From: Fibrobacter sp. UBA1765 | GTDB taxonomy: Bacteria; Fibrobacterota; Fibrobacteria; Fibrobacterales; Fibrobacteraceae | DNA length: 35,843 nt | Assembly (NCBI GenBank): GCA_002314675.1 | Contig: DCGZ01000171.1 | Span: forward strand, 24,770 to 60,612 | Direction: 5' to 3' | Shown here: piece after piece, positions 17,392 to 25,977 of the stretch | Position numbering within the stretch: the first letter of the stretch is position 1 | How the letters are laid out: the number at the start of each line of letters is the position of its first letter | The notes under the pieces: model-generated | Told to the model about the DNA's origin: nothing | Databases searched by the model: none | What the model saw: the letters and a program-made list of their open reading frames with translations, nothing else | Position numbers and translations under genes: made by a program

Positions 17392-17879
17392 TTGTTCTTC
17401 TTGAAACGAATCGGCAATATTAATTCGGTGCTGCCGGGGGCTTTTCGATAGCGGAAGTTTTCCTTTACATGAACAGCGATCCTGTTTGCAAGCTCCGCAT
17501 TTTTTGATTCTGTGAATGATACCGCGGTACTGTCCAAAACGCCCTCAGCGTTTATTCGCATAAAAATGCCAAGCATCAAGTCGTCATCGACCTTGTTCTT
17601 TTTGGCATAGCTGCGGTATTCAAAATGGAGCCCACCTGCACGGGCGTTAAAAAACTGCAAAAGCGACTCTAGGCTCCTATTACCAGAATTGCCCAAGACC
17701 CAGAGATCAGAAAGTTCAAACGGAACTACGCTTCCTGAAAAGGTTTCGTACTTACGGGTTTCCGGTACCGGCGACATGGAATCCTGTTCCTTTACAGCAC
17801 CTTGCCTAGAATACAAAAGAAGGGCTACCGCACAAAGTACAGCCAAAAAGACATACCCAATAAGCCCGCAACGTTTCAT
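17388..17879 (-). CDS. Membrane-anchored AgmX/TonB C-terminal-like protein
   Basis: 163 aa from the ATG at 17879; a TTG 9 nt upstream is also open. One N-terminal transmembrane segment (GYVFLAVLCAVALLLY) is followed by a periplasmic part. The last ~80 residues (LGIFMRINAEGVLDSTAVSF, then ENFRYRKAPGSTELILPIRF) follow the pattern of the AgmX/PglI C-terminal domain, a relative of the TonB C-terminus: a beta strand, Gly-containing turn, variable helix, and final strand. It begins 15 nt after the recJ stop, as the last gene of the operon. The role is unknown; the domain assignment is by pattern only. Confidence 0.6.
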   Translation of the reverse strand: MKRCGLIGYVFLAVLCAVALLLYSRQGAVKEQDSMSPVPETRKYETFSGSVVPFELSDLWVLGNSGNRSLESLLQFFNARAGGLHFEYRSYAKKNKVDDDLMLGIFMRINAEGVLDSTAVSFTESKNAELANRIAVHVKENFRYRKAPGSTELILPIRFKKNK

Positions 17880-17894
17880 AGCCGACAAAAACTT

Positions 17895-19571
17895 TTACTG
17901 TTCGCCAAAAATATCTTTTACCTGGAGCTGCAAGGTACGCCTGCCGTTGTACACATTCCAGGAAACTTCAAAATCAACGGTAACATTCTTGGCGTGAGTC
18001 GTGACAGACATGCGCTTTGCCATTCCAAAGGCGATTGCCTTGAAAGAAAAGCCTAGGCCCTGGCCAAGTTCCAAGCCCAGGTGGCCGCCGCGAAGTTCGC
18101 GGGCATCCTTGACACGAACGTTTTTTGCCCTAAAAACCGGAGCCGGGAAATTCCCGATGAGCGGTTCTAGCCTTGCAAGCCAAAGCATCAGCGTTTCATC
18201 AATTTCAGCAAAGGCAACGTCGATAGTCGCTACCGGTTCACGGCGATCAAGCTCTACGCCCTCTGAAGATTTTGCAAATTCAATGATTCGCCTGCGAAGC
18301 TCGTCAATGTTTTCCTTTGCAAGCGAAAAACCGGCCGCATTGGAGTGGCCGCCCCAGCGAGTAAACAGGTCGCGGCATTCGAACAGCGCCTTGTGCCAGT
18401 TAAAGCCAGGGATTGCCCTAGCGCTTGCGCACGCTATGCCATCTGGCTGAATAGAAATCACGGCCGCCGGGCGATCAAATTCCTGCGTAAGCTTTGCAGC
18501 GACAATGCCAATAACGCCCACATGCCAGTTTTCGCCATCGACTAACAGCACTGGAGGCAAGTCATTGCCATAAAGTTCATGCACTCGCGCAATGGCCATT
18601 TCCGAAATTTCATTTTCAGTATTCTTGCGCTTTTGGTTCCAAACACCAAGGGCCTCGACAAGGTTCTTTGCCTCGGCGGGCGTATCGCACAAAAGTACAG
18701 CAAGGGCAGGGTCCGGCCTTTCGATTCTGCCAGGCGCGTTCAGCTGTGGAGCGACCTTGAACATAATGCCCTGGGCAGTCACAAACTGCGGATGCTGCAA
18801 CAGCGAGCGGCAAAGTTCTCGCACTCCAGGGAACGGGCTATCCCAAATATGGGCGAGCCCCTTGTGCGTAAAGTAGCGGTTTTCCGGAGTCATCGGAACA
18901 AGGTCTGCAAGAGTGCCTAGCGCAACAAGTTCAAGCAAATATTCCGGATGCGGTTCATTAAGAGTTTCGTACAGAGCGCAAATAAACTTGTAGGCAACAC
19001 CCACGCCGCAAAGATCGACATTGCCATAGCTATCGCCCTCCTGGTGCGGGTCCAAAAGAACATCGCAAACAGGCAAGCCTTCGCCAGACGGCTGATGGTG
19101 GTCAATGACCATTACATGCAAGCCCTTGGACTTTGCATACGCAATTTCTTCGTTAGCCGTAATGCCCGTATCGACGGTAAGAATATTCTTTGCACCGGCC
19201 TCGATCATTTCGTCAATTGCAGCAACCGAGAGGCCATAGCCAGAACCAAAACGGCTCGGCAGGCGCCACTTGATTTCAAAGCCAAGATGGTTCAGGGCTC
19301 GCTTCAAGAGCGATACGCTAGAAAGGCCGTCAAGGTCGTAGTCGCCATAAACAAATATGCTTTCGCCACGGTCGCGCACATCGAGCGTCCATTTTACAGC
19401 TTCCTTCATTCCAAGAATTGTAAACGGATTTAGCTCGGCGCCATTGTTGCCACTCAAAAGGGCGTGCACGGCAGGGACCGATGTAAAGCCGCGGCTCACA
19501 AGGATTCGTGCGACCACGTGCGGTATGTTCAGGCTGCGGGCAATCGCCGACGCTATAGCTTCATTCTTCAT
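17895..19571 (-). CDS. recJ: Single-stranded-DNA-specific exonuclease RecJ
   Basis: 558 aa, a 5'-3' exonuclease on single-stranded DNA in recombination and mismatch or excision repair. DHH-family motifs are all present: GDYDLDG (76-82), VDTGITANEE, VIDHHQP (about 156-162), VGVAYKF, QLNAPGRI, and the DHHA1 signature RWGGHSNAAGF (about residue 404). The ATG overlaps the holB stop as ATGA, a translational coupling signal. It is the fourth gene of the ftsX - envC-like - holB - recJ transcript. Confidence 0.96.
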   Translation of the reverse strand: MKNEAIASAIARSLNIPHVVARILVSRGFTSVPAVHALLSGNNGAELNPFTILGMKEAVKWTLDVRDRGESIFVYGDYDLDGLSSVSLLKRALNHLGFEIKWRLPSRFGSGYGLSVAAIDEMIEAGAKNILTVDTGITANEEIAYAKSKGLHVMVIDHHQPSGEGLPVCDVLLDPHQEGDSYGNVDLCGVGVAYKFICALYETLNEPHPEYLLELVALGTLADLVPMTPENRYFTHKGLAHIWDSPFPGVRELCRSLLQHPQFVTAQGIMFKVAPQLNAPGRIERPDPALAVLLCDTPAEAKNLVEALGVWNQKRKNTENEISEMAIARVHELYGNDLPPVLLVDGENWHVGVIGIVAAKLTQEFDRPAAVISIQPDGIACASARAIPGFNWHKALFECRDLFTRWGGHSNAAGFSLAKENIDELRRRIIEFAKSSEGVELDRREPVATIDVAFAEIDETLMLWLARLEPLIGNFPAPVFRAKNVRVKDARELRGGHLGLELGQGLGFSFKAIAFGMAKRMSVTTHAKNVTVDFEVSWNVYNGRRTLQLQVKDIFGEQ

Positions 19572-20689
19572 TGGCGATACCCATCAAAAAGTTTTATTGC
19601 AAGGGACTGGAGCGCAACAAGAATGTTCACGCTACGAGAAGCGACCATCCTTGCCGTATCCTGCACAGTCTTCAAAGCCTCGTTCAAGGCAACAGGCGTA
19701 AGGTTCAATGCCCTTTCAGAAACACCTTCCATGGCAGAAGGCAAGCGCAAGGAAAGCCCCGATTGCCTACGGACAATATCGGCAAGCACAAACGAAAGTA
19801 CATCGAGGAACAGCGCGACATTGTTCACGTCATCAACAACCTTATCGGCAACTTTTTCGGCAACAAGCTTAAGTAAGAAAGAAAAATCTCCTTCAAGCGA
19901 CTTGTTCACAAACGTTACGGCAAGCTCCGTAAGGTGCATTGCATTTTCGGCAAAGAACATCGCCCTGCCAGGGGAGCCAAGCGAAAGGCCAAGGACATCG
20001 GCACTTGGAGCTTCGCCATTCCTGTGTTCAAGCTCGGAACGGACCTCGTCATCGGTCCATGGCTGCAAATGCAAGGAAAGGCAACGGGAACGAATCGTTT
20101 CCAAGAGAAGGTCCCTGGATTCTGTCGTCAAGATAAAGTACGTGTTCGGCGGAACTTCTTCAAGGGTCTTCAAGAACGCGTTTGCAGCCGACGTGTTCAT
20201 ACGGTCTGCTTCGGCAATAATCACGCAACGAACGCCACTACTCTTTAAGGCAAAGCGCTTTGTAAGGGAACGAACCAGGTCTACAGAAATTGTTGCGCCA
20301 GGTGGCAGGTATTCAATGGAATACGGATTTTCGACAATCTTCTCGACGCATTCCTTGGTATACTCTTCTACAGTCTTTGCAGTAGTCTTTGAAGTCGCCT
20401 CGGCGGCAGACTTTGCAGAAGCTTCCTTTGCAAGGAGCGGCACAAGCCAAAGGTCGACTGCTTCGGGATTGCTTGCCATTTTGCAGTTGAAGCATTCTCC
20501 GCAGGGCCTATGGTCCGGGTGCGTACACATGAGCGCACGGACAAGCTCCATGGCAAGCTTCTTTTTGCCAATGCCCGCAGGCCCGTCAATAAGTACGGAT
20601 TGCGGGAACCTCCCTTCGCGCAGCGCCGATATCAACCGGATGCGGGAGCGTTCTTCGGAATGTGGACCTTGCAATTCGTATTCTATCAT
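19568..20689 (-). CDS. holB: DNA polymerase III delta' subunit
   Basis: 373 aa, an AAA+ subunit of the clamp loader. Walker A-like GPAGIGKK (36-43) and a zinc module with Cys55, Cys63, Cys66 and Cys69 are followed by the DRMNTSAANAFLKTLEEVP box and an SRC motif in TIRSRCLSL. A lysine/alanine/glutamate-rich insertion (KEASAKSAAEATSKTTAKT) sits between the zinc module and the sensor region. ATGA overlaps join it to the envC-like gene upstream and recJ downstream. DnaX is the main alternative, but the single short AAA+ module and length favour delta'. Confidence 0.9.
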   Translation of the reverse strand: MIEYELQGPHSEERSRIRLISALREGRFPQSVLIDGPAGIGKKKLAMELVRALMCTHPDHRPCGECFNCKMASNPEAVDLWLVPLLAKEASAKSAAEATSKTTAKTVEEYTKECVEKIVENPYSIEYLPPGATISVDLVRSLTKRFALKSSGVRCVIIAEADRMNTSAANAFLKTLEEVPPNTYFILTTESRDLLLETIRSRCLSLHLQPWTDDEVRSELEHRNGEAPSADVLGLSLGSPGRAMFFAENAMHLTELAVTFVNKSLEGDFSFLLKLVAEKVADKVVDDVNNVALFLDVLSFVLADIVRRQSGLSLRLPSAMEGVSERALNLTPVALNEALKTVQDTARMVASRSVNILVALQSLAIKLFDGYRQ

Positions 20690-21951
20690 TCTTTACTCAA
20701 CCATTGCAGCGGATCAAGCGGATCCGTACCTGCACTAACCTGGAAATATAGCTTTATACCGTTAAGGGAGGCGACATCACCCACCGTTCCTATTTCTTGA
20801 CAGTTGGTAACAGCGTCCCCTTCCTTGACTTTTGTAGCAGAAAGATGCCCGTAAACGGAATAAACGCCACCGGCATGTTCAATAATCACGCTAGGGCCGC
20901 GTCCGTCAATTTCAGAAACCATGGCGACAGTGCCCCTTGCGGCGGCCTTGATCTTTGCCCCCTTCTTGCCTCGAATTTCAACACCCAGGTTGCGCACCGG
21001 AATATGAAGCACCGGATGGTCCTGAATGCCGTAGCGGCTAATGACCTGCCCTTCAAGAGGCATACACTTTGGACCAACAACTTCTGGAGTCTTTGCGGGA
21101 GGCGGCTTGACAGGTTCCGGCGGTTTCTTTTCGGGCTGTTTTTGCTTTTGCTTCTGCTTTTCAAGTTCCTTCTTGCGCTTTTCCTCGGCTTCCTTTTTAC
21201 GCTTCGCCTCGGCAAGCTCCTTTTTGCGCTTTTCTTCAAGCTTCTTGATAAGCGCCATCATGGTCTTCTGGTTGCGTTCAAACTCGGCAATGGCCTGCTT
21301 CTGCATTTCCTGGTCATTCTTCAAGCTCTTAAGCATGGATTCCTGGTTACCGATCTGATTCTTTAAGCCAGTTTCTTCGGCGGACTTCTTTTCGCGCAAA
21401 ATCTTAAGTTCCGAAAGCCTGCTAGACTCTTCCGACTTTTTCTTGTTGCGTAGCTTCATTACATTCTGCAGAGTTTCTATACGCACCTTGTCTGCCGTGA
21501 GCAGGCGGTGTACAAGGTAAATCTGCTTTTCTGGATTTTCATGTTTTTGCAACAAATCGTATAAGACTTGCGCCTCGGAATTTTTCCCTTGCAAATAAAG
21601 TTCGCGAACACGCAATCCCATGGCCCGCTTAAGCTTTTCTATTTCTTCATCGAGCGCGGCAAGTTCCCTGTTCAACCTGCCGACTTCCTTAGACACGCTC
21701 TTTTCATTTTCAGAAAGGGAATTCAAGTATTCACGGGTAAGGCTCAAGTTCTGGTCCAAAAGCGAAAGCGTATTCAACACGCTCTTTTCTTCGGACTTGA
21801 GCATTTCTAGCTGGCGCCTGCTTTTAGCAACACTTGCTTCGATCTTTTTCAATTCTGCACGCTGCATTTGAATCTGCTCGTCTATCTTTGGAGCAGCTAA
21901 TGCAAGCGTACAAAAACAGGCAAGGGCAAAAAGCAAAGAGCGATAACGCAT
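20686..21951 (-). CDS. envC: EnvC-like murein hydrolase activator (degenerate LytM domain)
   Basis: 421 aa. A signal peptide (residues 1-19) is followed by a long coiled coil (about 20-240), a Lys/Glu stretch and a Pro/Lys linker (PEKKPPEPVKPPPAKTP), then a C-terminal LytM domain. The zinc site is broken: the expected HxxxD is NLGVEIRG (about 322) and the final HxHF is LYFQV (about 400), while YGHL remains (about 367). This matches EnvC-type proteins, which activate amidases and do not cut peptidoglycan themselves. It overlaps ftsX as TAATG, and FtsX is the known membrane partner of EnvC. The function is well supported by context plus domain. Confidence 0.88.
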   Translation of the reverse strand: MRYRSLLFALACFCTLALAAPKIDEQIQMQRAELKKIEASVAKSRRQLEMLKSEEKSVLNTLSLLDQNLSLTREYLNSLSENEKSVSKEVGRLNRELAALDEEIEKLKRAMGLRVRELYLQGKNSEAQVLYDLLQKHENPEKQIYLVHRLLTADKVRIETLQNVMKLRNKKKSEESSRLSELKILREKKSAEETGLKNQIGNQESMLKSLKNDQEMQKQAIAEFERNQKTMMALIKKLEEKRKKELAEAKRKKEAEEKRKKELEKQKQKQKQPEKKPPEPVKPPPAKTPEVVGPKCMPLEGQVISRYGIQDHPVLHIPVRNLGVEIRGKKGAKIKAAARGTVAMVSEIDGRGPSVIIEHAGGVYSVYGHLSATKVKEGDAVTNCQEIGTVGDVASLNGIKLYFQVSAGTDPLDPLQWLSKE

Positions 21952-22835
21952 TAGGAGTCTGCTCCCCTGTCAAGATCAAGGAATGCGCGCACTGCTCGAA
22001 GGCTCACAAAACCAGCAAGTACGGTAACAGCGACAGTCGTAACTATTATAGGGAGCGAGCCCCCACTCAAGGCGACTTCTGCAAGCGAAAACTTTTCGCC
22101 GATTGAATTTGCCACAAAGGTAACGACAAGCGAAGCGCTGACACTTGCGACAAGGCCCTGCAAAACTCCTTCCAGTACAAACGGGAATTCTATAAAGAGC
22201 CTGCTTGCCCCCGTATACTTCATATTCTCTACAAGAATGCGCCTTGAATACAGCGAAAGCCTTACCGCATTGCCGATAATCAATGCAAGAGTCAAAAGCA
22301 AAAACACGATGCAGACGCACGGCCAAAAGAACATTCTGAATTGCCAAACAGAAAGCTTCTTTGCAAAAGCGAGCGGAGCCTGCACGGCATCGTAATAACC
22401 GGTATGTTCCAAAATATGAATCCATTCTTCCAGGACTTGCGGAGTCTGGTAACGCTCCGCGATATGCATCTTGAACGAAGCGGGCAGCGGATTTTCGCCA
22501 ACCATGCTAATCATCTTGCTAGAAAAGTGTTCGGCAAAAACGGCAAAGGCTTCTTCTTCGCTTACATACTCTACCGTGTCTAGCCATTTTTCTGTTTGCA
22601 GTTCATGGGCGATCTGTTCTCGCTGTTCAGAATTTACGGCATCGTTCAAAAAGGCTTCTACCGTATAAAAGGAACCCTGCAAAGACATTAGACGGTTGCC
22701 ACCACGCAATGCAAAAAGCGATGCGCAAAGCAAAACCGAGCACAAAAAAATCGTAACTACAGTCGGGAACACAACGCTGCGGTGATTTTTTAAGCCGCGG
22801 AAAGCTTCCGACACCAAAAAGAAAAATTGATTCAC
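21951..22835 (-). CDS. ftsX: Cell division protein FtsX
   Basis: 294 aa, inner-membrane permease-like subunit of the FtsEX complex that transmits ATP-driven change to periplasmic hydrolase activators. One N-terminal transmembrane helix (about 23-43), an extracytoplasmic domain (about 50-160) and three further helices in the C-terminal half give the classic FtsX topology. VENMKYTGASRLFI is the conserved cytoplasmic loop. The start is a GTG at 22835 with AGGA close upstream. ftsE, usually directly upstream, is not in the window. It heads the operon with the EnvC-like gene. Confidence 0.92.
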   Translation of the reverse strand: MNQFFFLVSEAFRGLKNHRSVVFPTVVTIFLCSVLLCASLFALRGGNRLMSLQGSFYTVEAFLNDAVNSEQREQIAHELQTEKWLDTVEYVSEEEAFAVFAEHFSSKMISMVGENPLPASFKMHIAERYQTPQVLEEWIHILEHTGYYDAVQAPLAFAKKLSVWQFRMFFWPCVCIVFLLLTLALIIGNAVRLSLYSRRILVENMKYTGASRLFIEFPFVLEGVLQGLVASVSASLVVTFVANSIGEKFSLAEVALSGGSLPIIVTTVAVTVLAGFVSLRAVRAFLDLDRGADS

Positions 22836-23009
22836 ATTCCTAATTTAGAAAAGTAGGCAAAGGCCTGTTTTTCGCCACAAGCGAAATGTTGAACGAGAGC
22901 ACTCAAGCAAAAAAGGAAAACATCTTTTTACAAAAATAGGTGTACCAAAATCGGCAAAAAAATCGTTTATATAATATACCCCCCTTTCGTTAGCGTGCTT
23001 CACTTTTAT

Positions 23010-23014
23010 GGAGG
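23010..23014 (+). promoter_or_regulatory. Ribosome binding site that fixes the start at 23020
   Basis: GGAGG (extended GGAGGA) lies 5 nt before the ATG at 23020. An in-frame ATG at 23008 overlaps this site and has no ribosome site of its own, so 23020 is the better start. A TATAAT lies at 22970-22975. Confidence 0.75.
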
Positions 23015-23019
23015 AATAC

Positions 23020-23709
23020 ATGCACGCAAAAACAATGGAAAACATCAACAAGACTCTTCAATGCATTGAAGGTTTTCAAAAGGCCCTGCAAAAGGGCGTT
23101 CAACAAAAAAACATGGAACTAGCAAGGCATAAAAAGGATGCCGAAGAAAACATAGAGCTTGCGGAATCATATTACCTTGAAAAGCAGCAAATTGCAGAAA
23201 AGCTGCACCAGCTAGAAGTCAAGGCAAGTTCGCTAGAAGACATCCTGAGTGCAAAAAAGGTAAAGGCGGAATGTCTCTTGCAGCTACCTGCAATCCCCGA
23301 AAAATATCCGGATGAATTCCTGCTCGCCCTCATGAGCGCAATCCACTACGCGGTCGACCCGCTAAACCAAACTGGCGGCAAGGGCAAAAAAAGTTCTTCA
23401 ACGGCAATCCGTTCGCAAACAGTATGGAATGCATTCATACAAAACAATCCAGAGGCCGAAGCAAAATACAGGGCCTTTAGCGAATGCATCGAAAAAATCA
23501 TTTGCGCAGCAAGGCAAGGTTCCCTTACAAAGAACACGGCACTGCTAAAGCCCTTTCACCTTGAATTTTCTTCTAACACGAACAACCACTACGAATTGCA
23601 TTTCGATGATGGCGACGACCTTTACAGTGCAACATCCGGCAGCACGCCAAGCGACACGCGCAGCCAATTAAACAGTTGCAGGGACATCAAGAACACATTC
23701 TTTTTTTGA
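23020..23709 (+). CDS. Hypothetical coiled-coil protein, 229 aa
   Basis: There is no signal peptide. Residues about 5-85 are predicted coiled coil (ENIELAESYYLEKQQIAEKL). The remainder is a small globular region (about 90-190) with VWNAFIQNNPEAEAKYRAF, then a polar, Ser/Thr-rich tail ending in TFFF. I do not recognise it. It is divergent from the ftsX operon and convergent with ybaK, with only 10 bp between the two stops and no visible terminator. Strong Shine-Dalgarno and normal codon use support a real gene. Confidence 0.7.
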   Translation: MHAKTMENINKTLQCIEGFQKALQKGVQQKNMELARHKKDAEENIELAESYYLEKQQIAEKLHQLEVKASSLEDILSAKKVKAECLLQLPAIPEKYPDEFLLALMSAIHYAVDPLNQTGGKGKKSSSTAIRSQTVWNAFIQNNPEAEAKYRAFSECIEKIICAARQGSLTKNTALLKPFHLEFSSNTNNHYELHFDDGDDLYSATSGSTPSDTRSQLNSCRDIKNTFFF

Positions 23710-23719
23710 AGACAATCCC

Positions 23720-24217
23720 TTATTTGGGTTCTTCAGGCGGTATGCGTGCGATGGATCCAACCGTTGCACGGCATGCCTTGATCAAATCTGCCGGAGCGAT
23801 TTTCAACTGCAAACCACGTTCGCCTGCACTCACGTAAATGTACGGGAAGCTGTTTGCCGTTTCGTGAATGAAAATCGGGAAGTTCTTTTTTAAGCCAAGC
23901 GGAGAGCAGCCGCCGCGAATGTAGCCCGTGAGCGGAGTCAAGTCCTTGAGAGGGACCGTTTCGATTTTCTTGTTGCCGCTGACCTTTGCAGCCCCCTTCA
24001 AGTCTACTTCAAGGTTGCCTGGCACAACGCACATCAGGTAGCCGATCTTGTCGCCATGAACAAGGATTGTCTTAAAGACCTGATTGATATCTTCGCCAAG
24101 GGAATCTGCAACATGCTGGGCACCCAAATCGTTTTCATCGACAACGTACGGAATCAGGTCGTATGAAATTTTTTGCTTGTCAAGAATGCGAGCTACATTT
24201 GTCTTTTTGATTTCCAT
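23720..24217 (-). CDS. ybaK: YbaK/EbsC-type aminoacyl-tRNA deacylase
   Basis: 165 aa from the ATG at 24217, which has an AAGAAGG Shine-Dalgarno; a longer frame upstream lacks one. The family removes mischarged amino acids, typically Cys from tRNA-Pro. Visible family features are VARILDKQKISYDL at the N-terminus, a conserved Lys in VFKTILVHGD, and GYIRGGCSPLGLKK, the substrate-pocket loop with the GxxSPxG pattern. It is cytosolic. Exact specificity within the YbaK/ProX group cannot be read from sequence. Confidence 0.9.
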   Translation of the reverse strand: MEIKKTNVARILDKQKISYDLIPYVVDENDLGAQHVADSLGEDINQVFKTILVHGDKIGYLMCVVPGNLEVDLKGAAKVSGNKKIETVPLKDLTPLTGYIRGGCSPLGLKKNFPIFIHETANSFPYIYVSAGERGLQLKIAPADLIKACRATVGSIARIPPEEPK

Positions 24218-24310
24218 AGAAAACCTTCTTTGTTCAGGTGGTAAATATAGCAGATAAGAAACAAGAACCAGATGCAAGAGGCAAGAAAAGACATTGCTGT
24301 CGCAATGCAT

Positions 24311-24345
24311 AAAAAAACGCCGGCTTTTTTGCCAGCGTTCTTTTG
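24311..24345 (-). terminator. Terminator of the H1-like gene
   Basis: On the minus strand AACGCTGGC - 6 nt - GCCGGCGTT (one T-G pair) is followed by TTTTTATG, 24 nt past the stop at 24364. Confidence 0.82.
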
Positions 24346-24363
24346 CTTAAAAGCTAGAAGCGA

Positions 24364-24915
24364 TTACTTGACTTCAACAACCTTGTTGTCGCCTTCATCC
24401 CAGTATTGATCATCGCAGATGAACTTGTACTGGTACGAGCCAGGAACGAGGTTAAGCTTTGCAGACCAGATGCCAGTCTTCTTGTCTTTTTTGCAAGCGA
24501 CAGCCTTTTCCTGGTTCCATTCGTTGAAGGAACCTGCAACAGTCACCTTGCTTGCAAGTTCGTAAGCGGTCGGGGTAGAAAGAACTACTGCAACTGCCTT
24601 AGGAGCGGCGGCTTTCTTTGCAGGAGCCTTCTTTGCAGGAGCCTTGGCAGCAACCTTCTTTTCGGCTACCGGCTTTGCAACGGTCTTCTTTTCTGCCTTC
24701 GGAGCAGCCTTTGCAGCTACCTTCTTTTCTACCTTCGGTGCAACCTTTGCAGCAGCCTTCTTTGCTGGAGCCTTAACAGTCTTTTCTTCCTTAGCAGACT
24801 TTGCGGCTACCTTTGCCGGAGCCTTCTTTTCTGCCTTCGGAGCAGCTGCCTTTGCAGCAGCTTTCTTTGCTGGAGCAGCCTTTGCTGCAGCCGTAGTTTT
24901 CTTTGCGGAAGCCAT
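24364..24915 (-). CDS. Histone-H1-like Lys/Ala-rich tail fused to a glycogen-binding module
   Basis: 183 aa from the ATG at 24915, which is preceded by an AGGAA Shine-Dalgarno; an earlier in-frame ATG is less well placed. Residues 1 to about 105 consist almost only of Lys, Ala, Pro, Val and Glu in AKKA, APAK and PKAEKK patterns, like bacterial H1-type DNA-binding tails. The last ~75 residues (KVTVAGSFNEWN, TGIWSAKLNLVPGSYQYKFI) match the CBM48/AMPK-beta glycogen-binding fold. No catalytic domain is present. The combination could tether glycogen or another alpha-glucan to an anionic partner; this is inference. It is a single-gene unit with its own terminator. Confidence 0.82.
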   Translation of the reverse strand: MASAKKTTAAAKAAPAKKAAAKAAAPKAEKKAPAKVAAKSAKEEKTVKAPAKKAAAKVAPKVEKKVAAKAAPKAEKKTVAKPVAEKKVAAKAPAKKAPAKKAAAPKAVAVVLSTPTAYELASKVTVAGSFNEWNQEKAVACKKDKKTGIWSAKLNLVPGSYQYKFICDDQYWDEGDNKVVEVK

Positions 24916-25012
24916 GTTATTATTCCTCATAAAAATTATTGACACAAAAGTAACAAAAAGTTTAAAATTTGGCTACATTTTTTTACAAGTTGTTCTCAAT
25001 GCGTTAGCAACC

Positions 25013-25101
25013 TGTAGGGTGGCGATAGCCAGTGCAAAGCACCGACCAGAGGGTAGCCCGAAAGACTGCGACCTGAGCGCAGCGAAGGGAACGCCCTAGG
25101 C
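25013..25101. repeat. GC-rich compound palindromic element
   Basis: In an AT-rich divergent intergenic region, several nested hairpins follow one another: GGC-gata-GCC (25021-25030), GTGC-aaa-GCAC (25032-25042), GGG-tag-CCC (25051-25059). An outer imperfect pairing joins GTAGGGTGGCG near the left end to CGCCCTAGG near the right end. The abrupt change in composition and the 3-nt loops resemble the other REP-like elements in this window. It could be a dispersed repeat or a structured RNA. No second copy is visible here. Confidence 0.6.
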
Positions 25102-25172
25102 AAGGCAACTAAAAGTATTTTTTCACGGAACGTCCGCCCCTAAATTCCAAATCCTATTTCTAAATTTTGGGC

Positions 25173-25820
25173 ATGAAAAACTGTATCATTGCACCTAGCG
25201 TTTTAAATGCAAACTTTCTCCAGCTCGGCCAAGGCATAAAAGCCATCGAAAATGGCGGAGCTGGCCTTGTCCACCTCGATATCATGGACGGCAACTTTGT
25301 TCCAAACATAAGCTTTGGCCCAGGGATTTCCGCCTGCGTTAAAAAAGGCACAAGCCTTCCGCTAGATTGCCACCTTATGATTGCAAACCCGGAAAGCTAT
25401 GTTGCAGAATTTGCAAAGGCCGGCGCAAGCATCATTACGGTACATGCAGAAACTACAAACCACCTTGACCGTCTTTTGCACCAGATTCGCGAACTCGGTT
25501 GCAAGCCGGCTGTAGCCATCAACCCGGCAACACCGATTGAAAACATCAAGTACGTGCTCGACATTGTAGACATGGTCCTTGTGATGTCTGTGAACCCGGG
25601 CTTTGGCGGCCAGAGCATGATTGCCTACACGCTTGACAAGGTCAAGTGCATTCGCGACATGAAGCCGGAACTTGACATCCAGATCGACGGCGGCATCAAC
25701 TTGAAGACAATCGGCCAGGCAAAGGAAGCCGGTGCAAATATCTTTGTGGTGGGCAGCGCCATTTTCGGAACAGAAAACCCAGAAGAAACTTGCCGAAAGT
25801 TCGTAGAACTCGTCAAGTAA
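25173..25820 (+). CDS. rpe: Ribulose-phosphate 3-epimerase
   Basis: 215 aa from the ATG at 25173; a TTG two codons upstream is also open. It interconverts ribulose 5-phosphate and xylulose 5-phosphate in the pentose phosphate pathway. Family motifs of the TIM barrel are all present: LDIMDGNFVPNISFGP, DCHLMIANPE, ITVHAE, VNPGFGGQ, IQIDGGIN and VVGSAIF; the metal-site His and the catalytic Asp residues are intact. It is a single-gene unit with a terminator immediately after. Divergent from the H1-like gene. Confidence 0.96.
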   Translation: MKNCIIAPSVLNANFLQLGQGIKAIENGGAGLVHLDIMDGNFVPNISFGPGISACVKKGTSLPLDCHLMIANPESYVAEFAKAGASIITVHAETTNHLDRLLHQIRELGCKPAVAINPATPIENIKYVLDIVDMVLVMSVNPGFGGQSMIAYTLDKVKCIRDMKPELDIQIDGGINLKTIGQAKEAGANIFVVGSAIFGTENPEETCRKFVELVK

Positions 25821-25839
25821 GCTTTAAGTATATTTTTTT

Positions 25840-25872
25840 AATTCCCGACACGTCTGTTTGTTGGGAATTTTT
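25840..25872 (+). terminator. Terminator of rpe
   Basis: A 10-bp stem AATTCCCGAC / GTTGGGAATT (one G-T pair) with a 10-nt loop is followed by TTTT, 19 nt after the rpe stop. Confidence 0.8.
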
Positions 25873-25977
25873 CATAAACAGCTGATACAGCAAAGTTGAA
25901 ATTTTCATTTATTTTTTTCCGACAAAGCATTATCATATATATTTTCATTCGTAAAACTTAAAGAGAGGCATCATTAA

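Noticed and set aside
20686..21951. The EnvC-like protein as an active M23 endopeptidase
   Set aside because: Two of the zinc-ligand positions are replaced (NLGVE for HxxxD, LYFQ for HLHF), and the pairing with FtsX fits an activator.
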